From positions 1 to 32,072 of the forward strand of contig JABDKL010000012.1 in assembly GCA_013002225.1 (NCBI GenBank): a DNA stretch of 32,072 bases. The letters are read 5' to 3'. Every line of letters starts with the position of its first letter. The stretch's first letter is position 1. Source of the DNA: Winogradskyella sp. (GTDB taxonomy: Bacteria; Bacteroidota; Bacteroidia; Flavobacteriales; Flavobacteriaceae). Position numbers and translations under genes: made by a program. The notes under the pieces are model-generated. The model was not told where the DNA came from. It did no database searches and was given only the letters and a program-made list of their open reading frames with translations. This document shows, one piece after another, positions 1 to 7,866 of this stretch.

Positions 1-20
1 AGGTAATTCAAAATATTGTA

Positions 21-35
21 TCACATTTAATGTGA
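21..35. repeat. 15-bp palindrome upstream of the pheA promoter
   Basis: TCACATT-T-AATGTGA is a perfect 7+1+7 palindrome about 50 bases upstream of the predicted -33 box of the aromatic operon. It could be an operator for a dimeric regulator, or the tail of an upstream terminator, though no clear T-run follows it. The rest of 1-81 shows nothing recognisable. Confidence 0.35.
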
Positions 36-81
36 ATTCTTTAAAACTTCGATGTAATATTCAAAAAAGGTTTTTAACAAT

Positions 82-111
82 TTTGAATTGTAAAAATATT
101 AGTTACATTAG
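82..111 (+). promoter_or_regulatory. Bacteroidota-type promoter of the aromatic operon
   Basis: TTTG at 82-85, an 18-base spacer, then TACATTAG at 104-111. This matches the Bacteroidota primary-sigma consensus (TTTG, about 19-21 bases, TAnnTTTG) at seven of eight positions in the -7 box. Transcription would start near 116-118, just ahead of the leader peptide ATG at 128. The start site is inferred, not observed. Confidence 0.6.
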
Positions 112-127
112 CCACATAATTGTAACA

Positions 128-178
128 ATGAATACATCTAGAACATATTTTAACTGGTTTTATTTCTTTTTTAGCTAA
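128..178 (+). CDS. Phe/Tyr/Trp-rich leader peptide (attenuator)
   Basis: A 16-codon ORF encodes MNTSRTYFNWFYFFFS and then TAA. Within residues 7-15 there are five Phe (codons at 149, 158, 164, 167, 170), two Tyr (146, 161) and one Trp (155), so eight of nine residues are aromatic. It lies about 10 bases after the predicted start site and 44 bases before an intrinsic terminator that precedes prephenate dehydratase. This is the layout of classical pheL-type leaders: ribosome stalling at Phe codons would decide which RNA hairpin forms. The stop codon is 5 bases before CGAGACT (184-190), so a ribosome releasing at the stop would cover that arm, while one stalled in the Phe run would largely leave it free. 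Too short for usual gene finders. The peptide itself probably has no function. Translation is inferred. Confidence 0.75.
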   Translation: MNTSRTYFNWFYFFFS

Positions 179-183
179 AAGAA

Positions 184-228
184 CGAGACTGAGTATGTTT
201 TATTTAAAATATAAATTATAAAGTCTCG
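184..228 (+). promoter_or_regulatory. Predicted antiterminator helix
   Basis: CGAGACT at 184-190 is perfectly complementary to AGTCTCG at 222-228, which is the 5' arm of the terminator hairpin. The two structures are therefore mutually exclusive, as the 2:3 and 3:4 pairings are in trp/phe attenuators. AACATA at 142-147 in the leader ORF can pair with TATGTT at 194-199 and may act as an early pause or competing hairpin; that last pairing is weaker evidence. Confidence 0.6.
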
Positions 229-248
229 ATGCAATCGAGGCTTTTTTT
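221..248 (+). terminator. Intrinsic terminator / attenuator before pheA
   Basis: AAGTCTCGAT (221-230), loop GCA, ATCGAGGCTT (234-243): ten base pairs with one G-U, running into seven consecutive T. The T-run ends three bases before the pheA ATG at 252. A terminator this close to the start codon, downstream of a promoter and leader ORF, is best read as a conditional attenuator. It could instead end transcription from a gene upstream of the window, but the aromatic leader and the complementary arm at 184-190 argue for attenuation. Confidence 0.75.
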
Positions 249-251
249 ATT

Positions 252-1079
252 ATGACAAAACCAATTGCCATACAAGGAATTAAAGGGTCATTTCATCACG
301 AAGTGGCTCAAAAATACTTTAGTGATAATAGTGAAGTCGTTGAGTGTTTGTCTTTTGATAACGCTGTAGAGCGTTTAATGCTGGCAGAAGCGGACTATAC
401 TGTAATGGCGTTAGAGAATTCTATTGCTGGATCTATAATACCTAATTATGCACTTATTGACGCGCATAATCTTAAAATTATAGGCGAATATTATCTGGAC
501 GTTCAACATAATTTAATGGCGCTTCCAGAACAATCAATTAAAGATATTACAGAAGTGCGCTCACATCCGATGGCTTTATTACAATGTAAAACCTTCTTTA
601 AGAATAACCCAGACATAAAGCTTATTGAAACAAAGGATACAGCAGAAGTTGCTAAACAAATATACGATCAAAAAATAAAGGGTATTGCTGCCATAGCAAG
701 CAAAACTGCAGCAAATATGTACAAGCTAAATGTTTTAGCAGAAAGTATTCAATCAATTAAAAACAATGAAACGCGCTTTGTTATTGTTAAGCGTAAAAAA
801 CATAAGATTGAACGAAAAGCACTTAATAAGGCGTCACTAAAATTTGAATTAGATCATAAACGTGGTAGTTTAGCTACAACACTCAATGTAATGAGTGATT
901 GTAAATTAAACCTAACCAAAATTCAATCTTTACCAAAAATAGATACACCTTGGAAGTATGCCTTTTTTGTTGATGTGACCTTTGATAGCTATGAGGATTA
1001 CAAAAAGGCAATATCAATTATTCAGTTAATGGCAGAGAATTTTAAAGTGTTAGGCGAATATAAAAATGCAAGATTATGA
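252..1079 (+). CDS. pheA: Prephenate dehydratase
   Basis: Converts prephenate to phenylpyruvate, the last dedicated step of Phe synthesis, in the cytoplasm. The N-terminal dehydratase domain (about residues 1-185) opens with the GIKGSF motif and carries the catalytic ETRF stretch near residue 171. A C-terminal ACT domain (about 193-275) follows. This is the monofunctional form at normal length, with no chorismate mutase domain; that activity is fused to DAHP synthase three genes downstream. The ACT motif that is ESRP in many Phe-sensitive enzymes reads QSLP here, so allosteric Phe binding may differ. First gene of a four-gene operon; its TGA overlaps the next ATG (ATGA). Likely regulated by the leader and terminator directly upstream. 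Confidence 0.95.
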   Translation: MTKPIAIQGIKGSFHHEVAQKYFSDNSEVVECLSFDNAVERLMLAEADYTVMALENSIAGSIIPNYALIDAHNLKIIGEYYLDVQHNLMALPEQSIKDITEVRSHPMALLQCKTFFKNNPDIKLIETKDTAEVAKQIYDQKIKGIAAIASKTAANMYKLNVLAESIQSIKNNETRFVIVKRKKHKIERKALNKASLKFELDHKRGSLATTLNVMSDCKLNLTKIQSLPKIDTPWKYAFFVDVTFDSYEDYKKAISIIQLMAENFKVLGEYKNARL

Positions 1080-2221
1080 TTCAAGTAGCCGACCGTCTAA
1101 AACAGGTTGAAGAATATTATTTTTCTAGAAAATTAAGAGAAGTAGCATTCCTTAAATCACAGGGTAAACCAATAATTAATCTAGGTGTTGGTAGTCCGGA
1201 TTTAGCACCTCCGTTTAAAGCATCCATGCTCTTAAGGGATAGTTTGGAAGATGAAGGGGCAAATAAATATCAGAGTTATCAAGGTTTACCAGAACTTAGA
1301 GATGAAGTAGCGAATTTTTATAAATCACATTATAATGTGAGTCTTAGCGGGCAAACTGAAGTTTTGCCTTTATTAGGTAGTAAAGAGGGTATAATGCATA
1401 TATCAATGGCATTTCTCAATAAGGGCGATGAAGTACTTGTGCCTAATCCTGGATATCCTACTTATGGCGCTGTGGCAAAACTGGTTGAAGCCCAACCAGT
1501 GCTATATGATCTTACAGAAGATAATAATTGGCTGCCAGACTTTATTGCTTTAGAGCGACTGGATCTTTCTAAGGTAAAAATTATGTGGGTTAATTATCCG
1601 CACATGCCAACAGGTACCAATGCCCCAAATAAATTTTACGATGAGGTAATTGCGTTTGGGAAAAGGCATAACATTCTTATAGTTAATGATAATCCGTATA
1701 GTTTTATTTTAAACGATAAACCTATTAGTATTATGCGCTATAACAATGCTAAGGACGTTTGTTTAGAACTAAACTCACTTAGTAAAACCTTTAATATGGC
1801 AGGATGGAGAGTCGGTATGTTAATAGGTAATTACGAGTATATCAGTGCGGTCTTAAAAGTAAAAAGCAATATGGATTCAGGAATGTTTTATGGTATACAA
1901 AAAGGAGCCATCGAAGCATTACAATGTTCGGCAATGTGGTTTGTAAGCTTAAATAGTGTATACGAAGTAAGGAGAGCGTTAATTTGGCAGTTGGCAGATG
2001 CGCTTAATTGTACTTACGACAGGGATGCCACAGGGTTATTTGTATGGGCAAAATTACCACCACATCTAAAATCAGAGGAATTTACGGATTTAGTACTCAA
2101 AGAACATTCAATTTTTATAGCACCTGGAACGGTATTTGGATCCAATGGTGAAGGTTATGTTCGTTTTTCGTTATGTGAGCCCGAAGAAGTAATTGAAGAA
2201 GCAATAGCAAGAGTGAAATAA
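1076..2221 (+). CDS. Class I/II PLP aminotransferase, aromatic pathway
   Basis: Fold-type I aminotransferase of normal length (381 residues). Visible landmarks are GVGSPDL (37-43), PNPGYPTY (123-130), YPHMPTG (174-180), NDNPYS (204-209) and the PLP lysine K237 in SLSKTFNMAGWR. The carboxylate-binding Arg is in the VRFSL stretch near the C-terminus. The position between pheA and tyrA, with a 4-base overlap with pheA and two bases before tyrA, indicates it transaminates phenylpyruvate and 4-hydroxyphenylpyruvate (or prephenate) to finish Phe and Tyr. The family also contains aspartate and LL-diaminopimelate aminotransferases, so substrate is inferred from context only. Confidence 0.9.
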   Translation: MIQVADRLKQVEEYYFSRKLREVAFLKSQGKPIINLGVGSPDLAPPFKASMLLRDSLEDEGANKYQSYQGLPELRDEVANFYKSHYNVSLSGQTEVLPLLGSKEGIMHISMAFLNKGDEVLVPNPGYPTYGAVAKLVEAQPVLYDLTEDNNWLPDFIALERLDLSKVKIMWVNYPHMPTGTNAPNKFYDEVIAFGKRHNILIVNDNPYSFILNDKPISIMRYNNAKDVCLELNSLSKTFNMAGWRVGMLIGNYEYISAVLKVKSNMDSGMFYGIQKGAIEALQCSAMWFVSLNSVYEVRRALIWQLADALNCTYDRDATGLFVWAKLPPHLKSEEFTDLVLKEHSIFIAPGTVFGSNGEGYVRFSLCEPEEVIEEAIARVK

Positions 2222-2223
2222 CT

Positions 2224-3075
2224 ATGAATACTATTTTTATTATAGGAGTTGGGTTAATTGGAGGGAGTTTTGCTTTAGATATTAAGAAAATTTACCCGGA
2301 GTCAGCCATTTACGGCATAGATAATAGAGAAGCCCATTTAAATGAAGCCATTAAATTAGGAATTATAGATCAAAAAGCTGTTCTCAAAGATGTGGCCAAT
2401 GCAGACCTGGTAATTGTTGCAGTTCCTGTAGATGCAACGCTAAGTGTCTTGCCCGATGTCCTGGATAATGTGTCAGACCAAACGATTGTTTTTGATGCAG
2501 GTTCAACAAAAGAAGATATATGTTTAACAGTAAAACAGCACCCTAAAAGAAGAAATTTTTTAGCTGCCCATCCAATAGCAGGCACGGAGTTTTCCGGGCC
2601 TGGTGCAGCCATTTGTGGACTTTTTAACAATAAAACTAATATTATTTGTGAGGTCGAGGATACCGCCTTTAAGCTTCAGGAAAAAGCCTTGAAATTGTTT
2701 TCAGAATTGGGGATGCGTATTAGATATATGAATCCCAAGGCGCACGACAAGCATATTGCCTATGTGTCGCATCTCTCGCATATTAGTTCGTTTATGCTTG
2801 GCAAAACGGTTATTGAAAAAGAGAAAAATGAACGCGATATTTTTGATATGGCAGGTAGTGGATTCGAAAGTACTGTGCGGTTAGCAAAGAGTTCTCCTGC
2901 AATGTGGGCGCCAATTTTTGAGCAAAACAAATCTAATGTAATTGAAACTTTAGAAGAGTATATTAATAACTTAAAAGATTTTAAAAAATTGATGGAGAAT
3001 GAAGATTTTGAAGCAGTTTATAAAGAAATGCAAGCAACCAATCACATAGCCGACATATTAAACGGGATACAATAA
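2224..3075 (+). CDS. tyrA: Prephenate dehydrogenase
   Basis: Oxidatively decarboxylates prephenate to 4-hydroxyphenylpyruvate for Tyr synthesis. The N-terminal Rossmann domain begins with GVGLIGGS (residues 8-15) and contains VAVPVDAT and DAGSTK. The AHPIAGTE segment near residue 116 carries the expected catalytic His. The helical dimerisation domain follows, with HLSHISS. At 283 residues it lacks a C-terminal ACT domain, so no Tyr-sensing domain is evident. It starts two bases after the aminotransferase stop and is followed after 28 bases by DAHP synthase-chorismate mutase. Confidence 0.94.
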   Translation: MNTIFIIGVGLIGGSFALDIKKIYPESAIYGIDNREAHLNEAIKLGIIDQKAVLKDVANADLVIVAVPVDATLSVLPDVLDNVSDQTIVFDAGSTKEDICLTVKQHPKRRNFLAAHPIAGTEFSGPGAAICGLFNNKTNIICEVEDTAFKLQEKALKLFSELGMRIRYMNPKAHDKHIAYVSHLSHISSFMLGKTVIEKEKNERDIFDMAGSGFESTVRLAKSSPAMWAPIFEQNKSNVIETLEEYINNLKDFKKLMENEDFEAVYKEMQATNHIADILNGIQ

Positions 3076-3103
3076 AAATTGAAGAAAAAAGATTAATAGC
3101 AAA

Positions 3104-4186
3104 ATGGAAAATAAAAAAGAATTAAGAAACTGGTTAGATGCATTTAACTTAAACCATCCATTGGTAATAGCTGGACCTTGTAGTGCAGAAACGGAAGAGC
3201 AGGTTTTGAAAATTGCGCATCAGCTTAAGGATAGTGATGCAACTGTATTTAGAGCAGGTATATGGAAACCAAGAACCCGACCTGGCAATTTTGAAGGTGT
3301 TGGAGCCTTAGGGTTAAAATGGTTACAAAAGGCAAAGGAAGAAACAGGAATGATGATTACCACAGAAGTGGCTAATGCTAATCATGTGGAATTGGCCTTA
3401 AAACATGATGTCGATATCCTTTGGATTGGAGCTAGAACTACAGTAAGTCCGTTTATAGTTCAGGATATTGCAGATGCCTTAAAAGGAACGAATAAACCTG
3501 TCCTAATTAAAAATCCAATTAATCCAGACTTGTCATTATGGCTTGGTGCTGTAGAGCGTTTCTACACTAATGATATTAAAAATTTAGGTGTTATACATAG
3601 AGGATTTTCAACTTACGAAAAAACCCGTTACAGAAATAATCCGGAATGGCAGATTGCCGTAGATCTGCAAAATCGTTTTCCTGATCTACCCTTAATATTA
3701 GACCCATCACATATTGCAGGAAAACGGGATATTATTTTCGATTTAAGTCAGACTGCATTAGATTTAAATTACGACGGATTAATGATAGAGACACACCATG
3801 ATCCTGATAATGCATGGAGTGACGCGGCCCAGCAAATAACACCTGCAGAATTAATAAAATATACCGAAGATTTAAAAATCAGAAAAGAAGTAGGTGACGA
3901 TGTTAGATTTAAAAATAAAATTAATACGTTAAGAACCCAAATCGATGTTATTGATCACCAATTAATAGAGATGATGGGTAAGCGCATGAATGTTGCTGAT
4001 GATATTGGGAAGCTAAAAAAGGAGCATAACGTAGCAGTTTTACAATCTAAACGTTGGAATGAGATTTTGGGAAAAATGATCTTACAAGGCGAAGAGAAAA
4101 ACCTGAGTGAAGAATTTATACTTAGAGTATTTAAAGCCATTCACCAAGAATCGATTAATCATCAGGAGAAAATAATTAATCACTAA
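3104..4186 (+). CDS. Bifunctional DAHP synthase / chorismate mutase
   Basis: A fusion of 360 residues. Residues about 1-262 form a type I-beta (KDO8P-synthase-like) 3-deoxy-7-phosphoheptulonate synthase, with GPCSAE, WKPRTRPGNFEG, IKNPINPD, HRGFST and DPSHIAGKR motifs. Residues about 265-350 form an AroQ-type all-helical chorismate mutase, beginning around KINTLRTQIDVIDHQL. It catalyses the first committed shikimate step and chorismate to prephenate, the shared precursor of PheA and TyrA. In this fusion class the mutase domain is generally the feedback-sensing module. Last gene of the operon; an intrinsic terminator follows at 4201. The gene is often called aroF/aroG in related genomes; no single symbol is firm. 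Confidence 0.94.
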   Translation: MENKKELRNWLDAFNLNHPLVIAGPCSAETEEQVLKIAHQLKDSDATVFRAGIWKPRTRPGNFEGVGALGLKWLQKAKEETGMMITTEVANANHVELALKHDVDILWIGARTTVSPFIVQDIADALKGTNKPVLIKNPINPDLSLWLGAVERFYTNDIKNLGVIHRGFSTYEKTRYRNNPEWQIAVDLQNRFPDLPLILDPSHIAGKRDIIFDLSQTALDLNYDGLMIETHHDPDNAWSDAAQQITPAELIKYTEDLKIRKEVGDDVRFKNKINTLRTQIDVIDHQLIEMMGKRMNVADDIGKLKKEHNVAVLQSKRWNEILGKMILQGEEKNLSEEFILRVFKAIHQESINHQEKIINH

Positions 4187-4200
4187 TAGATTTTAATAGA

Positions 4201-4228
4201 AAAAGGCTCGCGAAATGCGAGCCTTTTT
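4201..4228 (+). terminator. Intrinsic terminator of the aromatic operon
   Basis: AAAAGGCTCGC (4201-4211), loop GAAAT, GCGAGCCTTTT (4217-4227): an 11-bp perfect stem followed by T. Its T-run also supplies the -33 box of the next promoter. Confidence 0.9.
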
Positions 4229-4257
4229 GTTTCATTAAACAATATTAACCATCTTTG
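4226..4257 (+). promoter_or_regulatory. Promoter of rsgA, possibly leaderless
   Basis: TTTG (4226-4229), 20-base spacer, CATCTTTG (4250-4257), one mismatch to TAnnTTTG. The rsgA ATG lies only five bases after the -7 box, so transcription would begin at or next to the start codon. Confidence 0.6.
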
Positions 4258-4262
4258 TACTA

Positions 4263-5213
4263 ATGACAGGCACAGTATATAAATCTACCGGAAGTTGGTA
4301 TACCGTAAAAACAATGAATGGTAAATTCTACGAATGTAGAATTAAAGGCCGATTTAGGTTGGCAGGTATAAAAAGTACTAATCCAATTGCAGTTGGAGAT
4401 AAGGTTGAGTTTCAATTAGAGACAAAAAATAATACGGAGACTGGTGTTATTAATAGAATTGAAGAACGTAAGAACTATATCGTTCGAAAGTCTGTAAATT
4501 TATCGAAGCAAACCCATATAATTGCTGCCAATATAGACCAGGTCTTTTTGCTGGTAACAATTGATAATCCACCTACATTCACAAGTTTTATAGATCGATT
4601 TTTGGTTACAGCTGAAGCGTATGCCATTAAAACAGTTTTGTTGTTCAATAAGATCGATACCTATAGCGATGAAAACTTGCTTGAAGTAAAATACATGTCT
4701 AGTATTTATAGACAAATAGGCTATGACTGTATAGAGATCTCCGCTACTACTGGTGAGAATATCGATAAGGTGAAAACTCTAATGACAGGTAAGGTTAGTA
4801 TGTTTGCAGGCCATTCGGGTGTGGGTAAATCTACCTTGGTAAACGCAATTGAGCCCTCATTAGAACTTAAAACAAAAGCTATTTCTGAGCAACATATGCA
4901 GGGACAGCATACAACTACATTTGCAGAGATGTTCGATCTAAGTTTCGATGCTAAAATAATCGATACTCCAGGTATTAAAGGTTTTGGTGTCGTAGATATG
5001 GAAAGAGAAGAGGTTGGTGATTACTTTCCTGAGTTTTTTGCTTTAAAACATAATTGTAAATTTAATAATTGTTTGCATTTAAAAGAACCCAAATGTGCGG
5101 TTAAAGAAGCCTTGGAAAACGATGAGGTATCTTATTCTAGATACAGGAGTTATATTCAAATTTTAGAAGGTGAAGATGAACATTACAGGACCGACAATTG
5201 GGATAACATGTAG
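4263..5213 (+). CDS. rsgA: Ribosome small subunit-dependent GTPase RsgA
   Basis: Circularly permuted GTPase that assists late 30S maturation. N-terminal OB-fold (about 1-75). The GTPase motifs come in permuted order: G4 NKID (129-132), then P-loop GHSGVGKST (183-191), then G3 DTPG (234-237). A C-terminal zinc finger follows with C265, C270, H272 and C278. Length 316 is normal. It stands alone between a terminator and dtd, with its own promoter upstream. Confidence 0.96.
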   Translation: MTGTVYKSTGSWYTVKTMNGKFYECRIKGRFRLAGIKSTNPIAVGDKVEFQLETKNNTETGVINRIEERKNYIVRKSVNLSKQTHIIAANIDQVFLLVTIDNPPTFTSFIDRFLVTAEAYAIKTVLLFNKIDTYSDENLLEVKYMSSIYRQIGYDCIEISATTGENIDKVKTLMTGKVSMFAGHSGVGKSTLVNAIEPSLELKTKAISEQHMQGQHTTTFAEMFDLSFDAKIIDTPGIKGFGVVDMEREEVGDYFPEFFALKHNCKFNNCLHLKEPKCAVKEALENDEVSYSRYRSYIQILEGEDEHYRTDNWDNM

Positions 5214-5271
5214 TGCATATGTTCTATTCCTTTAATAAATATTATACTATTATTTTCTTACATTCAAGGTC

Positions 5272-5724
5272 ATGAAAGTTGTTATTCAAAGAGTCTCCGA
5301 GGCTAGTGTTACGATAGAAAATAGACGGGTAGCAGCAATTTCTAATGGAATACTAGTTCTATTGGGAATTATTGATGAAGATTCAAAAGATGATATTGAT
5401 TGGCTTTGCAACAAAATAGCGAATCTGCGCATATTTCCAGATGATAATCAGGTCATGAACAAATCTTTGTTAGACGTAAACGGCGACGTTATTGTGGTTA
5501 GTCAATTTACCCTTTATGCAAGCACGAAAAAAGGTAATAGACCAAGTTATATTAAAGCGGCTAAACCAGATAAAGCTATACCACTCTACGAAAATTTTAA
5601 TAAAGTACTGCAGACTGTTTTGGGGAAGCCTATACAAACAGGAGAATTTGGTGCAGATATGAAAGTGCAACTAATTAATGATGGTCCTGTCACCATTGTA
5701 ATCGACTCTAACAACAGAGTCTAG
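5272..5724 (+). CDS. dtd: D-aminoacyl-tRNA deacylase
   Basis: Hydrolyses D-aminoacyl-tRNA, chiefly D-Tyr-tRNA, and also mischarged Gly-tRNA-Ala, in the cytoplasm. The start MKVVIQRVSEASV is typical, and both signature motifs are present: SQFTLY (about residues 78-83) and the cross-subunit GPVTI-like loop (NDGPVTIVID) near the C-terminus. Length 150 is normal. It follows rsgA by 58 bases on the same strand, so the two may be cotranscribed. Confidence 0.96.
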   Translation: MKVVIQRVSEASVTIENRRVAAISNGILVLLGIIDEDSKDDIDWLCNKIANLRIFPDDNQVMNKSLLDVNGDVIVVSQFTLYASTKKGNRPSYIKAAKPDKAIPLYENFNKVLQTVLGKPIQTGEFGADMKVQLINDGPVTIVIDSNNRV

Positions 5725-5803
5725 AATTAAAATCTTCAGGCGTTACATTTTATGATTTTGTTTTTTGATTATTTGTGTTCATTACGGTTTGTCGTATTAA
5801 ATT

Positions 5804-5852
5804 GAAAATCAAATAGCCGTAAGGTAATTATTACAATTTTTATTTGATTTTC
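5804..5852. repeat. Nested inverted repeats over the 5900 gene promoter
   Basis: GAAAATCAAAT (5804-5814) and ATTTGATTTTC (5842-5852) are a perfect 11-bp inverted repeat. A second palindrome, GTAATTATTAC (5824-5834), sits inside it. The right arm covers the predicted -33 TTTG at 5843-5846, so the element could be an operator, or a stem if transcribed from upstream. Confidence 0.45.
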
Positions 5853-5873
5853 TCTTAATCGTTTTTATATTGT
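5843..5873 (+). promoter_or_regulatory. Promoter for the DUF3857 gene at 5900
   Basis: TTTG (5843-5846), 19-base spacer, then TATATTGT (5866-5873), a fair match to TAnnTTTG. It places the transcript start near 5880. A TTG at 5870 that would extend the downstream reading frame by ten codons lies inside this -7 box, so the ATG at 5900 is preferred. Confidence 0.5.
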
Positions 5874-5899
5874 GCTTGCAAAATTCTAAAAATATCTTA

Positions 5900-7804
5900 A
5901 TGCCAAGATTAAAACTAGCCATTTCATTTGTCTTGGTGTGTGTCTCTTTGTTGTCCTTTTCACAAACCGATAGTCAATATATTTCACTGTTAATACCAGA
6001 CGAACTTAAGTCTAAAGCAAATGCAGTGGTAAGATATGAGAGTCAAATTGTAGAAATTCTAGATTATAATGAGATAAATATTAAAACCAGGCGCATTGTG
6101 ACGGTTTTTAACAAATATGGCGAAAACCGGGTAAATGCCATCGAAAGATATGATGGAAACAAGAAAATTATAGCGATTAATGCTCGGGTTTTTAATGAAT
6201 TTGGCAAAGAAATTAGAAAATTTAAAGAGAGAGATTTTGTAGATGTTAGTGCCGTGAGTGATTTTTCCATATACGAAGACGATCGTATTAAGTACATGGA
6301 TTATACGCCACTAAAATACCCATACACTGTTGAATATACATCTGAAGTAACGACAAGCACAACAGCCTTTTTTCCAGACTGGACACCGATTGATAGTTAT
6401 TTTGTGGGTATAGAACATTCAGAATATCAAATAATAAATACATTGGGAGTTGAGCTAAAAACTAAAAAAAAGAACTTTCAGGATTTTAATATAGAGGAGG
6501 TTTCAACTAATCATTTTATTGCAAAAAATATTGAAGGTCTAAAATATGAAGTTTATACGCCAGATCTATTTGAAATTGTTCCGCGCTTTAAAGTTGCGCT
6601 AAAGCGTTTTAATATGATGGGAGTCGATGGTTACAACGACGACTGGAAGACTTTTGGCAAATGGATGTATGATAAATTATTAATTAATACCGATATAATA
6701 CCACAATCTACAATAGATAAAGTTAAAGACTTAACCGTAGGTGTAGATGATAAAGTGGAGCGCGCTAAAATCGTATACAACTTTATGCAAGAGCGTACCA
6801 GATACATCAGTATTCAAGTTGGCATTGGCGGCTGGAAACCTATGCTTGCAAATGATGTAGATAGGCTGGGTTATGGCGATTGTAAGGGCCTTACTAATTA
6901 TACCAAAGCGCTTCTGGAAGCTGTAGATGTACCTTCTTATTATACCGTAGTATATGGTGGTAGCGGTATAAGATCATTAGATGCCGACTTTTCTTCCATA
7001 CAAGGTAACCATGTTATTTTGTGTGTGCCAAATGAAGAAGAACGTATATTTTTAGAATGCACCAGCCAGACGAACCCGTTCGGATTTACCGCTGGATTTA
7101 CAGACGACAGAGATGTGCTGCTTGTAAAACCAGAAGGTGGCGAAATTGTACACACAAAAATTTATGAGGCAGATGACAGCGTGCAAAATACCATTGCAAA
7201 AGTAGTATTAGATGATAATGGAGGAATTGATGCAGAAGTGAGTATAGAAACTACAGGGTTTCAGTATAATCTACACAAGGGCATTGAGAATAAGACAGAA
7301 AGAGATCAGCAATTACATTATAAAGATTATTGGGATAATATTAATAATATATCAATCGACGCTATTAAAATTGAGAACGATAAGGATAGAGTCGTTTATA
7401 AAGAAAGTGTAGAACTGTCTTGTAATAATTACGCTTCTAAAGCAGGGAACAGATTAATCTTGCAGCCCAATTTATTTAGTAAGGTAAGTAATTTACCTCC
7501 CAGATATCCAAGTAGAAATTTGGATTTTAAAATTGATCGTGCTTTTAAAGATGTCGATGAGTTTATAATAGAGTATCCTGCAACATTGAAAGTAGAGGCC
7601 ATGTCTACTGGCGAAGAGTTAACCACGAAATTTGGAAGCTATCAATTTAAGATTGAAGTTTTAGGCGGCAACAAAATAAAATATACCAGAACATATATGC
7701 TTAATAAGGGGCATTATGAAAAGTCAGACTATGAGGCATTTAGAACTTTTAGTAAAAAAATTGTAAAAAACGATAAAACTAAAATTGTACTTGTAAAAGT
7801 TTAA
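5900..7804 (+). CDS. Exported DUF3857 / transglutaminase-like protein, intact triad
   Basis: Predicted 634-residue protein starting MPRLKLAISF, with a signal peptide (hydrophobic core, then a likely cut after LLSFSQ, about residue 22), so exported to the periplasm or surface. An N-terminal DUF3857 domain (about 40-230) is followed by a transglutaminase-like core with Cys328 in GYGDC, His371 in GNHVI and Glu386 in LECTS (numbered from the ATG), then a C-terminal beta-rich region. The Cys-His pair suggests a cysteine protease or amidase-type catalyst. Substrate is unknown. Paralogous to the next gene: both end in similar segments (YEAFRTF... IVLVKV versus YKDFKAF... IVLVKA). Function not established. 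Confidence 0.85.
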   Translation: MPRLKLAISFVLVCVSLLSFSQTDSQYISLLIPDELKSKANAVVRYESQIVEILDYNEINIKTRRIVTVFNKYGENRVNAIERYDGNKKIIAINARVFNEFGKEIRKFKERDFVDVSAVSDFSIYEDDRIKYMDYTPLKYPYTVEYTSEVTTSTTAFFPDWTPIDSYFVGIEHSEYQIINTLGVELKTKKKNFQDFNIEEVSTNHFIAKNIEGLKYEVYTPDLFEIVPRFKVALKRFNMMGVDGYNDDWKTFGKWMYDKLLINTDIIPQSTIDKVKDLTVGVDDKVERAKIVYNFMQERTRYISIQVGIGGWKPMLANDVDRLGYGDCKGLTNYTKALLEAVDVPSYYTVVYGGSGIRSLDADFSSIQGNHVILCVPNEEERIFLECTSQTNPFGFTAGFTDDRDVLLVKPEGGEIVHTKIYEADDSVQNTIAKVVLDDNGGIDAEVSIETTGFQYNLHKGIENKTERDQQLHYKDYWDNINNISIDAIKIENDKDRVVYKESVELSCNNYASKAGNRLILQPNLFSKVSNLPPRYPSRNLDFKIDRAFKDVDEFIIEYPATLKVEAMSTGEELTTKFGSYQFKIEVLGGNKIKYTRTYMLNKGHYEKSDYEAFRTFSKKIVKNDKTKIVLVKV

Positions 7805-7866
7805 AAGGCTAATTAAAATTTTTAAAATATTTCTATAAATCAACCCAATCAATACTAACTATTTTT

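Noticed and set aside
2370-2630. 86-codon minus-strand reading frame
   Set aside because: Lies entirely inside tyrA, has no promoter and no recognisable protein features; a shadow frame.
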